From Candidatus Lumbricidiphila eiseniae (GTDB lineage: Bacteria > Actinomycetota > Actinomycetes > Actinomycetales > Microbacteriaceae): DNA of 64,000 bases. Both the position numbers and the translations under genes were made by a program. Shown piece by piece: positions 9,247-16,962 of the stretch; position 1 is the stretch's first letter, and every line of letters starts with the position of its first letter. A model generated the notes under the pieces. That model made no database searches, was not told the DNA's origin, and worked only from the letters and a program-made list of their open reading frames with translations. The DNA lies in the NCBI GenBank assembly GCA_002529645.1, contig NAEP01000042.1, positions 1 through 64,000 of the forward strand. The letters are read 5' to 3'.

Positions 9247-10027
9247 TATTTTCCTCCTTTCGAAATTTTTGAGTAAGCGCGAATGCCCGCTCCGCAGCGG
9301 TCACTTTCGGCGGCAACGGACCACGCTGGGCAGATAATCGCTCGAAGTCGCTGAGTAACCAATTACGCCAGGTAGCAAACCAATCCAGTTTCGTGCCGTT
9401 TTTGCCAGGGCGCGCCTGCCAGTAATTCACGAATTTTTCCGTTGCGAGATCGATATCCACGCCGGGACATCGTTCAGCAGCCCAAGCCCGCATTTGGTCG
9501 GTGATCGTGAAATCATCCGGGATGCGCGCGCCGCGCGCTACAACACCTACGTCAGTAGGTGTTGTTAAGCGGTCGGGTCGGGTCGGGTCGGGAAGAGCGG
9601 ATAAAGACATCGCAAGGTCCGGGGCAGGACGCACATGTCCCAACGGGACAGCTGTGAGCGCCCCAGACTCTGTCTCACCTTTGTCCTGTTGGGACTTTGC
9701 TGTCTTCGCTGCTCGCCAGGTTGCTTTTCGGTCAGCTTCCTGCTTACGTCGCGAGTGAACCTCGTTCCGTGTTGGCTGATACTCATCCCAGTCATGGAAT
9801 TTCCACCCGTCTGAGACCGCGTCCCAGTACCCCACTGTGACAAGTTCCGCAGCTATCTCCGGCCCTGCTGAGAAAATTGGTAGAACATGGATCGGTATGT
9901 GTCCGTCTGTTAGCTGTTGTGATGCCCATGATCCGGCTCGTACCCATAACGCAATCGCAGCAGAGGTCAGCTCCAAAGTCTTCGGGTGTGCCCACCATGT
10001 GTCATCAATCTTGAACCACGCCATCAA
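9197..10027 (-). CDS. phage replication initiator / helicase-loader-like protein
   Basis: N-terminus WFKIDDTWWAHPKTLELTSAAIALWVRAGSWASQQLTDGHIP...WDEYQPTRNEVHSRR, with C-terminal FVNYWQARPGKNGTKLDWFATWRNWL, as in phage O/DnaT-like proteins. Confidence 0.65.
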   Translation of the reverse strand: MMAWFKIDDTWWAHPKTLELTSAAIALWVRAGSWASQQLTDGHIPIHVLPIFSAGPEIAAELVTVGYWDAVSDGWKFHDWDEYQPTRNEVHSRRKQEADRKATWRAAKTAKSQQDKGETESGALTAVPLGHVRPAPDLAMSLSALPDPTRPDRLTTPTDVGVVARGARIPDDFTITDQMRAWAAERCPGVDIDLATEKFVNYWQARPGKNGTKLDWFATWRNWLLSDFERLSAQRGPLPPKVTAAERAFALTQKFRKEENNEDFPNVRVVDGHGSD

Positions 10028-10437
10028 ATACTCTCCTTAAAAGCAAAATTGTGGACTGCAAACCCACCCTCGACCCGCACAAGTGTCTGTAGATCTACAT
10101 CTACGATGTCGCTATCCGAGTTCAAATACACCCAGTACCCGCGGTAAAGAACTGGCACACTGGCGGGATCGATGTATGACCGTACTGCCCAGCCGCGTTT
10201 GTATCTGGTTGTTTCGGTATGTGCTCCTCCATGGCAGCCGGTGTGGTTGTCCCATCTGCACACGTGTAACAAGTTCTCGACGGTGTTCATTGTGCTGTGT
10301 GATCTGTGAACTCTGTGGCAGATTTCGGCTGCGCTGTGTAGTCCGCATATCTCGCACACACCAAGGGAGCGGTCCGCGATCAGCTCGTAGATACGGCGAC
10401 GTGAGGGTCTCGTAGGCGTGGGGTTAGGGGTGCCCAT
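10024..10437 (-). CDS. HNH endonuclease
   Basis: CEICGLHSAAEICHRVHRSHSTMNTVENLLHVCRWDNHTGCHG; likely start at 10437 (MGTPNPTPTRPSRRRIYELI), overlapping the DUF2303 C-terminus. Confidence 0.7.
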   Translation of the reverse strand: MGTPNPTPTRPSRRRIYELIADRSLGVCEICGLHSAAEICHRVHRSHSTMNTVENLLHVCRWDNHTGCHGGAHTETTRYKRGWAVRSYIDPASVPVLYRGYWVYLNSDSDIVDVDLQTLVRVEGGFAVHNFAFKESI

Positions 10438-11274
10438 AGAAGATTGGGACAGTCCCGATGCCGGGATGGATTTGTTTTTTGGCATCGGTCTTGCCGTCGC
10501 GGATTTCTGAGAGTATGTCCACGAAAGCTGCTTCGAGCACGTTTTCTGGGCGTTCAAGCGTGTATCCTAAGCGTGAACCATCGCTAGATATACGATATCG
10601 GAATTGTGCCCATAGCGAGCATATCGGGCCACCGATGCAGGGACGTATCGCAAGCTGTATTCGCTTCGGAATTTCGATGCTGCTTTTTGTCCAACTTTCG
10701 CTGCAACAATCTCGTTGTATCCAAATTGCACCGCACCAGAGTCGAGACGAACCGCGGATGTAAAATCTGCGTTTTTCTTCGCTTCAAAAGTTGTCGCGAT
10801 TTCGATCAAACGAGCATGGCCAGGCTCTATCACATCCAAAGTCCGAGCCTCAATGAATTCAGCGAACTCGATCTGCTTTAGCCATATACCATCAATGGTA
10901 TGCCACTCAAGCCAGGGTTTGGTGTGTTCCAAAATGAGTTCGAGTCGATGATCAGACCAACCAGCTTTGGAACCTGATCCTCCATGCCCATTGATGATCG
11001 CTACGACTTTCGATGTGGACGTATGGGCATAAACCTCAGTTCCTGGGAGTACGTGTCGGTTCACATACGCCACAAAGGAAGCAGCGTTAGCGACAGTGAC
11101 AGTTCCTTTCGCACAGCATGGATGAGACAGAAATTTTTCGGTATCAATGGCTTCGATACCGCCACGGTTTGACAGAGCTGTATAGATCGTGCCCGCTGTG
11201 ACCGACCATGGGGTAAGCGCCTGTTGCGTCAACACAGAAATAGCAGTGGCCTCGGTAGAGGATTCGGTGTTCAT
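10424..11274 (-). pseudogene. DUF2303 (YfdQ-like) phage protein, frameshifted
   Basis: ORF 10567-11274 loses frame at A5 (T5 at 10684-10688). The -1 frame continues SSIEIPKRIQLAIRPCIGGPICSLWAQFRYRISSDGSRLGYTLERPENVLEAAFVDILSEIRDGK..., a DUF2303-like C-terminus, to TAA at 10424. Confidence 0.65.
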
Positions 11275-11501
11275 GAGTTTGGTACCTCTCTGATTTCTCC
11301 GGTTTTCGGGTCCGTGTTAACGGTACAGATATCGTCATCGAATAGCGGCATCGCGGTTGGATCGGTTCGTTGCAACCTGTTACCGTCACCCACGAAAGCC
11401 ATTGATCCTTCACGGGTTCTTTCCGGCACACGGAGCCGGAAAGTGTCATTGACAATTACCGTCTGACCGCCACCATCCACCGGTTTCACCTCGAATATCA
11501 C
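11271..11501 (-). CDS. phage hypothetical protein
   Basis: MIFEVKPVDGGGQTVIVNDTFRLRVPERTREGSM...; overlaps adjacent genes in the leftward operon. Confidence 0.5.
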   Translation of the reverse strand: MIFEVKPVDGGGQTVIVNDTFRLRVPERTREGSMAFVGDGNRLQRTDPTAMPLFDDDICTVNTDPKTGEIREVPNS

Positions 11502-11875
11502 CGAGCGAGTGCCTTTTTCCCCGTGCTACGAACCCCCTCAATGAGTTTGGCTATATTTTCTGCCAACTTAGCATCAGTCTTGGGCTGGATAGTCGCAAGC
11601 ATCGCAGCGAAACTACCCAAATCGTTTTCTGTCACAGTACTACTCATTTTTCTCCTTATTTGATTTTGCAGAACGCACCAGCCAGCGGCGCGAAGTACGC
11701 GCTCGTCTGACAGGTTGCTCATCGCACTTCCTCGTTCACGCTGTGACTTGGAAAAACACACCGCCCGAATACGGCCCTGAAAAGCTCGAGTCTCCCCAGA
11801 AAAAGGACAGCCTCGGGAGCGCGCATAGATGTCCATGTTTGACATCACCCACATCCACCAACTTTGTGCGCCCAC
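11498..11875 (-). CDS. phage hypothetical protein (true start probably internal, at MSSTVTENDLGSF)
   Basis: C-terminal 50 aa look like a phage gene; 4-nt overlap downstream. Confidence 0.4.
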   Translation of the reverse strand: MGAQSWWMWVMSNMDIYARSRGCPFSGETRAFQGRIRAVCFSKSQRERGSAMSNLSDERVLRAAGWCVLQNQIRRKMSSTVTENDLGSFAAMLATIQPKTDAKLAENIAKLIEGVRSTGKKALAR

Positions 11876-11918
11876 AGGGCACAGGTGCAGTATTTCCCAT
11901 TAGAGCTGCCATCCTTTT

Positions 11919-12609
11919 CTAAGCACTCCGCCATAACGGAACATTTTCCTTTTCTTCAGCCAACACGCTCGCGTCCACCCCACTCAACCGCTTATGCAAC
12001 TCGGCAAACCCTTTCGCCGTAATGCGAACCGTTGGTGATGACAGTTCCATAAGCCCGGTATTGGTGTTCAGGAAAGTCGCCCCTGACCGTTCCACTAAAC
12101 GCCCACAATCCACCTGCGGCTGACGGCGTAAGCGCCGCGACTTTAACCTCCAAGACCTCTGCCCGACGTGCCTCCTCCGCAGCAAGTTCCAACGCTTCCG
12201 CGAAATTGGTCGGCACGGCCCGCAGTGGCGTGAGTTCCTGTTTCCGTGTCTGAACCGCGAAATACTGTTGCAACGCCGCGATCTCCGGCTTCCGTGCATC
12301 CGCGTTCTGAAAAAGGATGTAGCACCCATACCGAGTCAACCGGTAGTCCTCCACCTGCCGAGACACACCTGAGCCAACCAGAACCATTTTCGCGGCACCG
12401 CGAAAATGGTCAGCCGGGTCCAAACCAGACACCTCAACAGATTGGATAGCACGAGATATCGCGTCACGAAACCTCTCCCACCGCTCGTACCCAGTGAACG
12501 GCATCAGCTCCCGCGCCGACCACTCCTCACCCTCCAACGTCACCGTCCTAAGACTGTCCAGCGACGCCCCCACATCAATGTTCATGCGCGTTCCCTTCAC
12601 GTAGGGCAT
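11919..12609 (-). pseudogene. phage antirepressor-like protein, frameshifted
   Basis: Frame 1: WSARELMPFTGYERWERFRDAISRAIQSVEVSG...YRLTRYGCYILFQNADARKPEIAALQQYFAVQTRKQE. The expected C-terminus (LNTNTGLMELSSPTVRITAKGFAELHKRLSG) is in the other frame near 12100-12125. Confidence 0.55.
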
Positions 12610-12853
12610 TAGTCAGTGGTGTGAGGTACGCGCTCATCCGCATCGGCATCAAGGCCACCTCTCCGACATCCACCACACCGGGCAGAAAAGGCAGCACGAT
12701 AGCGAGATCATGCAGCTGGCCATCATCACTCATACACACCGGACTCGCCAGGATGTACGACCCACCCGGTGTCAGGTAACCCTCCAAAAACGGAGTGTGA
12801 AATGGTCTACGTGCCAGAATGTCAGCCAACACCTCTGCCGGGTACGTACTCAC
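12575..12853 (-). CDS. phage hypothetical protein
   Basis: Leftward operon ORF with overlapping start. Confidence 0.45.
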   Translation of the reverse strand: MSTYPAEVLADILARRPFHTPFLEGYLTPGGSYILASPVCMSDDGQLHDLAIVLPFLPGVVDVGEVALMPMRMSAYLTPLTNALREGNAHEH

Positions 12854-13130
12854 GCCACCACCCCCTCAGAGGAGAGGTAAGTACGAAGCTGAAACACCGT
12901 TGAAGCCTCCGAACCAGTACGCGACGACGCACCAGGTAAGGAAGCGTCGGGTGCCTGAAACGCCGTAACCATTCGGCTCCGCCGCTTTTCCCCGGAGGGT
13001 TTTGTATGACGACGCGCCACCCGACTCATAGAGTCAAAAAAGGCCATGAGTCGGATGGCCCACCGATGGTTACTGGACGTTTCAAGTCCGGTGCCAACCG
13101 GGCCACGCTGTATGCGTGCTGTCAACCCTT

Positions 13131-13400
13131 TCATGAGGCACTCCGGCGTCGTGGGACGGCGACCGGTAGTCGTGACACGGACCGTACCTTTGATCCCACG
13201 GTCGGTGTTGAGTCCAGTCCCATCACCCACGCTTCAACCTCAGCTGCTGGGTATGTGATGAGCTTGCTTGTGACGCGCTTGTTGGGTAGGCCCGCCTGGC
13301 GTAGATTCCGCACGACCTCACGACGGGCTTTCTCGTCCCGCTCCAATAGGGTCGGGAAGAACTCAGCTACTACCTGTGTCTCAGACAGAAACCGACTCAC
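13131..13400 (-). CDS. HTH/excisionase-like phage protein
   Basis: REVVRNLRQAGLPNKRVTSKLITYPAAEVEAWV: winged-HTH/Xis-like pattern; overlaps the XRE gene. Confidence 0.5.
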   Translation of the reverse strand: MSRFLSETQVVAEFFPTLLERDEKARREVVRNLRQAGLPNKRVTSKLITYPAAEVEAWVMGLDSTPTVGSKVRSVSRLPVAVPRRRSAS

Positions 13401-13627
13401 GCCGCCACACCCTCAGACAGCCACAGGGCCGGATCAACATCTAGTGCGGCGCTTAGCGCGCGGAATTCGGCCAGTGTCAAGAGGTCGCCGTTGCGAATTT
13501 TCCTTGTCAATGTTGGTCGTGGTATCCCAGTTGCCTTGGCGAGGTCGTCAAGACTCGGTACTGGTACAAGGGAGAGCCGGAATGCGTCTATGCGATCACC
13601 GAGCGGTGCGTATGGGTTAGTGGCCAT
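13397..13627 (-). CDS. XRE-family regulator (Cro-like, lytic-side)
   Basis: SLDDLAKATGIPRPTLTRKIRNGDLLTLAEFRALSAALDVDP HTH_3; divergent from 13729-13980. Confidence 0.75.
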   Translation of the reverse strand: MATNPYAPLGDRIDAFRLSLVPVPSLDDLAKATGIPRPTLTRKIRNGDLLTLAEFRALSAALDVDPALWLSEGVAA

Positions 13628-13728
13628 ACCGTTATCTTAGTGACCAAATGGTCTCTAACACAAGATTTTGGTTTTCCTTGGTGTGTCGTGGTCCCTAAAA
13701 CGACCAACTGACTGGGTATACTGCAAGC

Positions 13729-13980
13729 ATGCCCAGACCAGCGACCGGTATCCCGGAAAATGAAGCCGCCGCCGCGCACTTTCGGGCGTTGAAGGCTGCG
13801 AAGCGTTTCACCTTCCCACGGCTCGAGCAGGCAACGGGTATCAAGCAGGCTCAGCTAAAACGCCTGTTCCTCGATCAGGCCACGTTCACGCTTGGAGACG
13901 TGAGGAAGATTTCGATCGCGCTCGGTGTTGATCCTCATGTCGAGTTTGTGAAGATTCTCACTGAAGTAGACAGCGACTAA
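13729..13980 (+). CDS. XRE-family regulator (repressor-like)
   Basis: FTFPRLEQATGIKQAQLKRLFLDQATFTLGDVRKISIALGVDP HTH; divergent pair flanking an intergenic operator region. Confidence 0.7.
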   Translation: MPRPATGIPENEAAAAHFRALKAAKRFTFPRLEQATGIKQAQLKRLFLDQATFTLGDVRKISIALGVDPHVEFVKILTEVDSD

Positions 13981-14247
13981 GTTCCCCACAGCCGGGTCAG
14001 CGCGCAGACGAATGATCTGCCACAGCTGGGTGCTGTCCGTGAGCTCTGTGCCCATGCTCTACAGGAAGTCTCCGGCTCGTTTAAGCTCCTCAGTGGCATC
14101 AGTCGAAGTGCGTTTGTCGTTCATCGTGTCCCTCCTTTGGGAAAATTTGGAGTCAAGCTGTGCTGCTGCTTGGGCTCCCCTGTCAGGCTACCTTGGTTGC
14201 AGAACACTCTCAAGCTCTCCGCTCCCACGCCCTCCGCCTTTGAAGGA

Positions 14248-14337
14248 GGCGGTGCTGTGCGCGCGGCGCGTGATCTACGGCCAAAAATACCCTTACGAAA
14301 GCCGGATCGGCGTCGCTGTGCGCGCGGCGCGTGACCT
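14248..14337. repeat. CRISPR-like unit B: two ~29-bp repeats with a 32-bp spacer
   Basis: 14248-14276 and 14309-14337: ggcg(gt/tc)gctgtgcgcgcggcgcgtga(t/c)ct; 20-bp identical core; period 61; core dyad CGCGC-g-GCGCG. Confidence 0.65.
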
Positions 14338-14544
14338 GCTCGATTCGATTGTCGGCACGGTCGAGCTAGACGAGGCGATCGACAACTACCTACGCGCTTC
14401 CTGAGTCTGCGCGCTTGGGTCACTGGGGCAGGAGCTGTGCGGGCTCACCCATGCGCAGCTGCCTATTCGGAGGCCGCTCATGTCGGGGGATCCCGGTGGC
14501 GCTGCCGTTCCTCACCCGCAAACAGTAGCCTTGTCAACGGTCGC

Positions 14545-14640
14545 CGCGCATGAGACCGCCGCGGGAGAGGGCACCGGGTCAGATACCGGAAGCCTGGCGG
14601 GTCACAGACCGACAAACGCGGCTTCAAACGCAAAGCAGAT
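14545..14640 (+). pseudogene. remnant of an integrase N-terminus (paralogous to 15321-16442)
   Basis: gcatgagaccgccgcggga..ggtcacagaccgacaaacgcggcttcaaacgcaaa closely matches the 5' end of the intact integrase at ~15340-15425. Confidence 0.65.
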
Positions 14641-14718
14641 TCCAATCCGTGATGTGGGCGAAATACTCGGTCGTCTAGCGCAACTTGCCAAACTGTCTAG
14701 GCTAGATAGCCTGGCAGC

Positions 14719-14919
14719 GTGAGGCGGGAAAGCCTCAAAAGACAGATCATGAAGATCGCCAAGCTGAACAACGTAACCGTCGAGTTCACAGAAGGTGGGA
14801 GCCACGAACACTGTCGAATCAACGGTCACCTTGTCACCGTGCTGCCCCGTCGCACCGAGGTCAACGAACTCACCGCGAGAGGAATTCTCAAAGACATCAG
14901 GAAAGCGGCGACCGAATAG
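14719..14919 (+). CDS. hicA: HicA-family toxin
   Basis: MRRESLKRQIMKIAKLNNVTVEFTEGGSHEHCRINGHLVTVLPRRTEVNELTARGILKDI: HicA dsRBD-like with conserved His. Confidence 0.7.
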   Translation: MRRESLKRQIMKIAKLNNVTVEFTEGGSHEHCRINGHLVTVLPRRTEVNELTARGILKDIRKAATE

Positions 14920-14940
14920 GGTGCCAGAAGGGAGAACATC

Positions 14941-15318
14941 GTGACCATCACCTACACCGTGACTGCTGAGCGCAGCGGTCGATTCTGGGCAATCGACATC
15001 CCCGAAATCCAGGGCGGACACACCCAAGCCCGATCACTCACAGAGGTCGATGTGATGGCACGCGACTGCATTTGCATCCTCAAAGACATACCAGCAGACA
15101 GCTTCGATATTGATGTGTCAGTGAAACTGCCCACCACAGCACAGGAACACCTCACCGCCGCACGTTCCCTGTCCGCTCAAGCTGTCGCCGTTCAGGCAAA
15201 AGCTGCAGCCGAGTCACGAGCTGCGGCCCGCGAACTCAAAGCTGCTGGTCTCACTCTCCGTGAAATCGGCATAGTGCTCGGAGTCTCACACCAGCGTGCA
15301 CATCAACTTGTCCACTGA
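14941..15318 (+). CDS. hicB: HicB-family antitoxin with C-terminal HTH
   Basis: YTVTAERSGRFWAIDIPEIQGGHTQARSLTEVDVMARDCICILKD (HicB fold) plus GLTLREIGIVLGVSHQRAHQLV HTH; adjacent to HicA. Confidence 0.75.
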   Translation: MTITYTVTAERSGRFWAIDIPEIQGGHTQARSLTEVDVMARDCICILKDIPADSFDIDVSVKLPTTAQEHLTAARSLSAQAVAVQAKAAAESRAAARELKAAGLTLREIGIVLGVSHQRAHQLVH

Positions 15319-15320
15319 CA

Positions 15321-16442
15321 ATGGCAACGATCACCGCGTATGAGACCGCCGCGGGGAGACGGTACCGGGTCAGGTACCGGAAACCTGACGGGTCACAGAC
15401 CGATAAACGCGGCTTTAGGCGCAAGTCTGATGCTGAGCAGTTTCTTGCCGCGATAACGGTATCGAAGTCACGGGGTGAGTACATTGATCCGGCTGATTCT
15501 CGGATCACTATCGGGGAGCTTGGTGCTGACTGGATTTCCACTCAGACACACTTGAAGCCTTCGACGGCTCGGAGTGTCGAGAGCACTTGGCGTGTTCAGG
15601 TTGAGCCGGTGTGGGGTGGCCGGGGTGTGGCAGAGGTTCGACACAGTGAGATTCAGCAATGGGTGGATGAGGTAGCACAGACTCACAGCTCGACTACCGT
15701 GAAGCGGGCACACGGTATCCTTTCCGCGATTTTTCAACGCGCGATCCGCGACCGACGTATTTCGTCCAACCCCGCACAGTCGATGAATCTGCCCAGGCGC
15801 AACCCTCTCCAACGGGTTTATCTGTCTGGCGCTCAGGTGAGGATGCTCGCTGAACAGGCACATCCTCACGGCACTCTCGTTTCCGTTCTCGCATACACGG
15901 GTTTGCGATGGGGGGAGGCTACCGCACTGCGAGTACGCGATATTGACTTAGAGCGACGACGGTTAACGGTAGCAGTCAACGCGGTCAACGTCGGCTCAAC
16001 CATCGTTGTCGGTACCCCCAAAACTCATCGTGCCCGCAGTGTTCCATACCCCGCGTTTCTTTCGTCTGCCATTGCAGAGCAGTGTTCCGGCAAGCCTGAG
16101 GATCAACTTGTTTTTGGTGACGGGAAAACCCATCTTCCGCGCGCTCATTCAGAACACGGGTGGTTTGCGAGAGCTGTCACAAGGTGCCAGAAGCTCGACC
16201 CGACATTCCCACGAATCACCCCGCACGACCTTCGGCATACAACTGCAAGTCTTGCCATCTCCGCAGGGGCAAACGTGAAAGCTATTCAACGGATGTTAGG
16301 GCACGCCTCCGCAACGATGACTCTTGACACTTACGCGGACTTGTTTGAGGACGACTTGGAGACTGTCGCAACCAAGTTAGACCAGGCCGCTCGCGCGGAT
16401 CATGTGGACCGGTTAGGCACCAACCCTCAGAAAAAATTTTAA
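15321..16442 (+). CDS. tyrosine-type site-specific integrase
   Basis: Phage integrase SAM-like domain plus TGLRWGEATALRVRDID...HDLRHTTASLAISAGANVKAIQRMLGHASATMTLDTYADL. Confidence 0.9.
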   Translation: MATITAYETAAGRRYRVRYRKPDGSQTDKRGFRRKSDAEQFLAAITVSKSRGEYIDPADSRITIGELGADWISTQTHLKPSTARSVESTWRVQVEPVWGGRGVAEVRHSEIQQWVDEVAQTHSSTTVKRAHGILSAIFQRAIRDRRISSNPAQSMNLPRRNPLQRVYLSGAQVRMLAEQAHPHGTLVSVLAYTGLRWGEATALRVRDIDLERRRLTVAVNAVNVGSTIVVGTPKTHRARSVPYPAFLSSAIAEQCSGKPEDQLVFGDGKTHLPRAHSEHGWFARAVTRCQKLDPTFPRITPHDLRHTTASLAISAGANVKAIQRMLGHASATMTLDTYADLFEDDLETVATKLDQAARADHVDRLGTNPQKKF

Positions 16443-16484
16443 AAAATGTGGGCAAAATGTGGGCAAAACTCGGGTCAAACTCCC

Positions 16485-16512
16485 AAAATTTGCTGCAATT
16501 GCAGCAAATTTT
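16485..16512. repeat. perfect 28-bp palindrome beside the att core
   Basis: AAAATTTGCTGCAA|TTGCAGCAAATTTT, 14-bp perfect arms with no loop. Confidence 0.85.
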
Positions 16513-16519
16513 CCTAGAT

Positions 16520-16550
16520 GGGCGTGGGTTCGAATCCCACGCCCGCCGCA
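16520..16550 (+). other. att site: tRNA 3'-end fragment (T-arm plus acceptor)
   Basis: gggcgtgggttcgaatcccacgcccgccgca: TTCGAAT T-loop flanked by GTGGG/CCCAC, no upstream D/anticodon arms, immediately after the integrase. Confidence 0.75.
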
Positions 16551-16799
16551 CACGATAGACAGTTTTACAACCCTGTATCGGCAAACACTACTCGGCTCGC
16601 AAGATCGTTGCTGGTTCTTGGCCCCCTATAGGCGGGCCACAGCGCCGCGATCACCGAAGCCACGGGGCTCATAACGGGTGCGATCAGCGTGACCGCAGGA
16701 TCAAGGATTGCTGTCCACTGATTAGTGATAGCGTCGGCAAGCACTACCGTAACGGTGACTACAAGAGAAAGCGATACAAATAGGCCGCGAAGCGATGTG

Positions 16800-16947
16800 G
16801 TGACAGTCCCTGCTCGAGGAACGGTAGATAGCGCGAAGGGAAATCTCCCGCCCGCCCTGCGACAGTTCCCTGCTCGAGGGACGGTGCTCGAATGGATTTT
16901 GCGGGTGCGATAACCTTCTGCGACAGTTCCCTGCTCGAGGAACGGTG
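16800..16947. repeat. CRISPR-like unit C: three repeats
   Basis: ctgcgacagttccctgctcgag(g/a)gacggt-type copies near 16800, 16857 and 16918; period 61 between copies 2 and 3, ~59-60 for copies 1-2 (1-nt indel); dyad GTTCC..GGAAC. Confidence 0.75.
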
Positions 16948-16962
16948 GCTCCGGTGGTGTGA

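Noticed and set aside
10684-10688. Programmed -1 frameshift in DUF2303
   Set aside because: CAAAAAG is not a full X-XXY-YYZ heptamer in the right phase and no precedent is known to me; an indel is simpler, so it is reported as a frameshift only.
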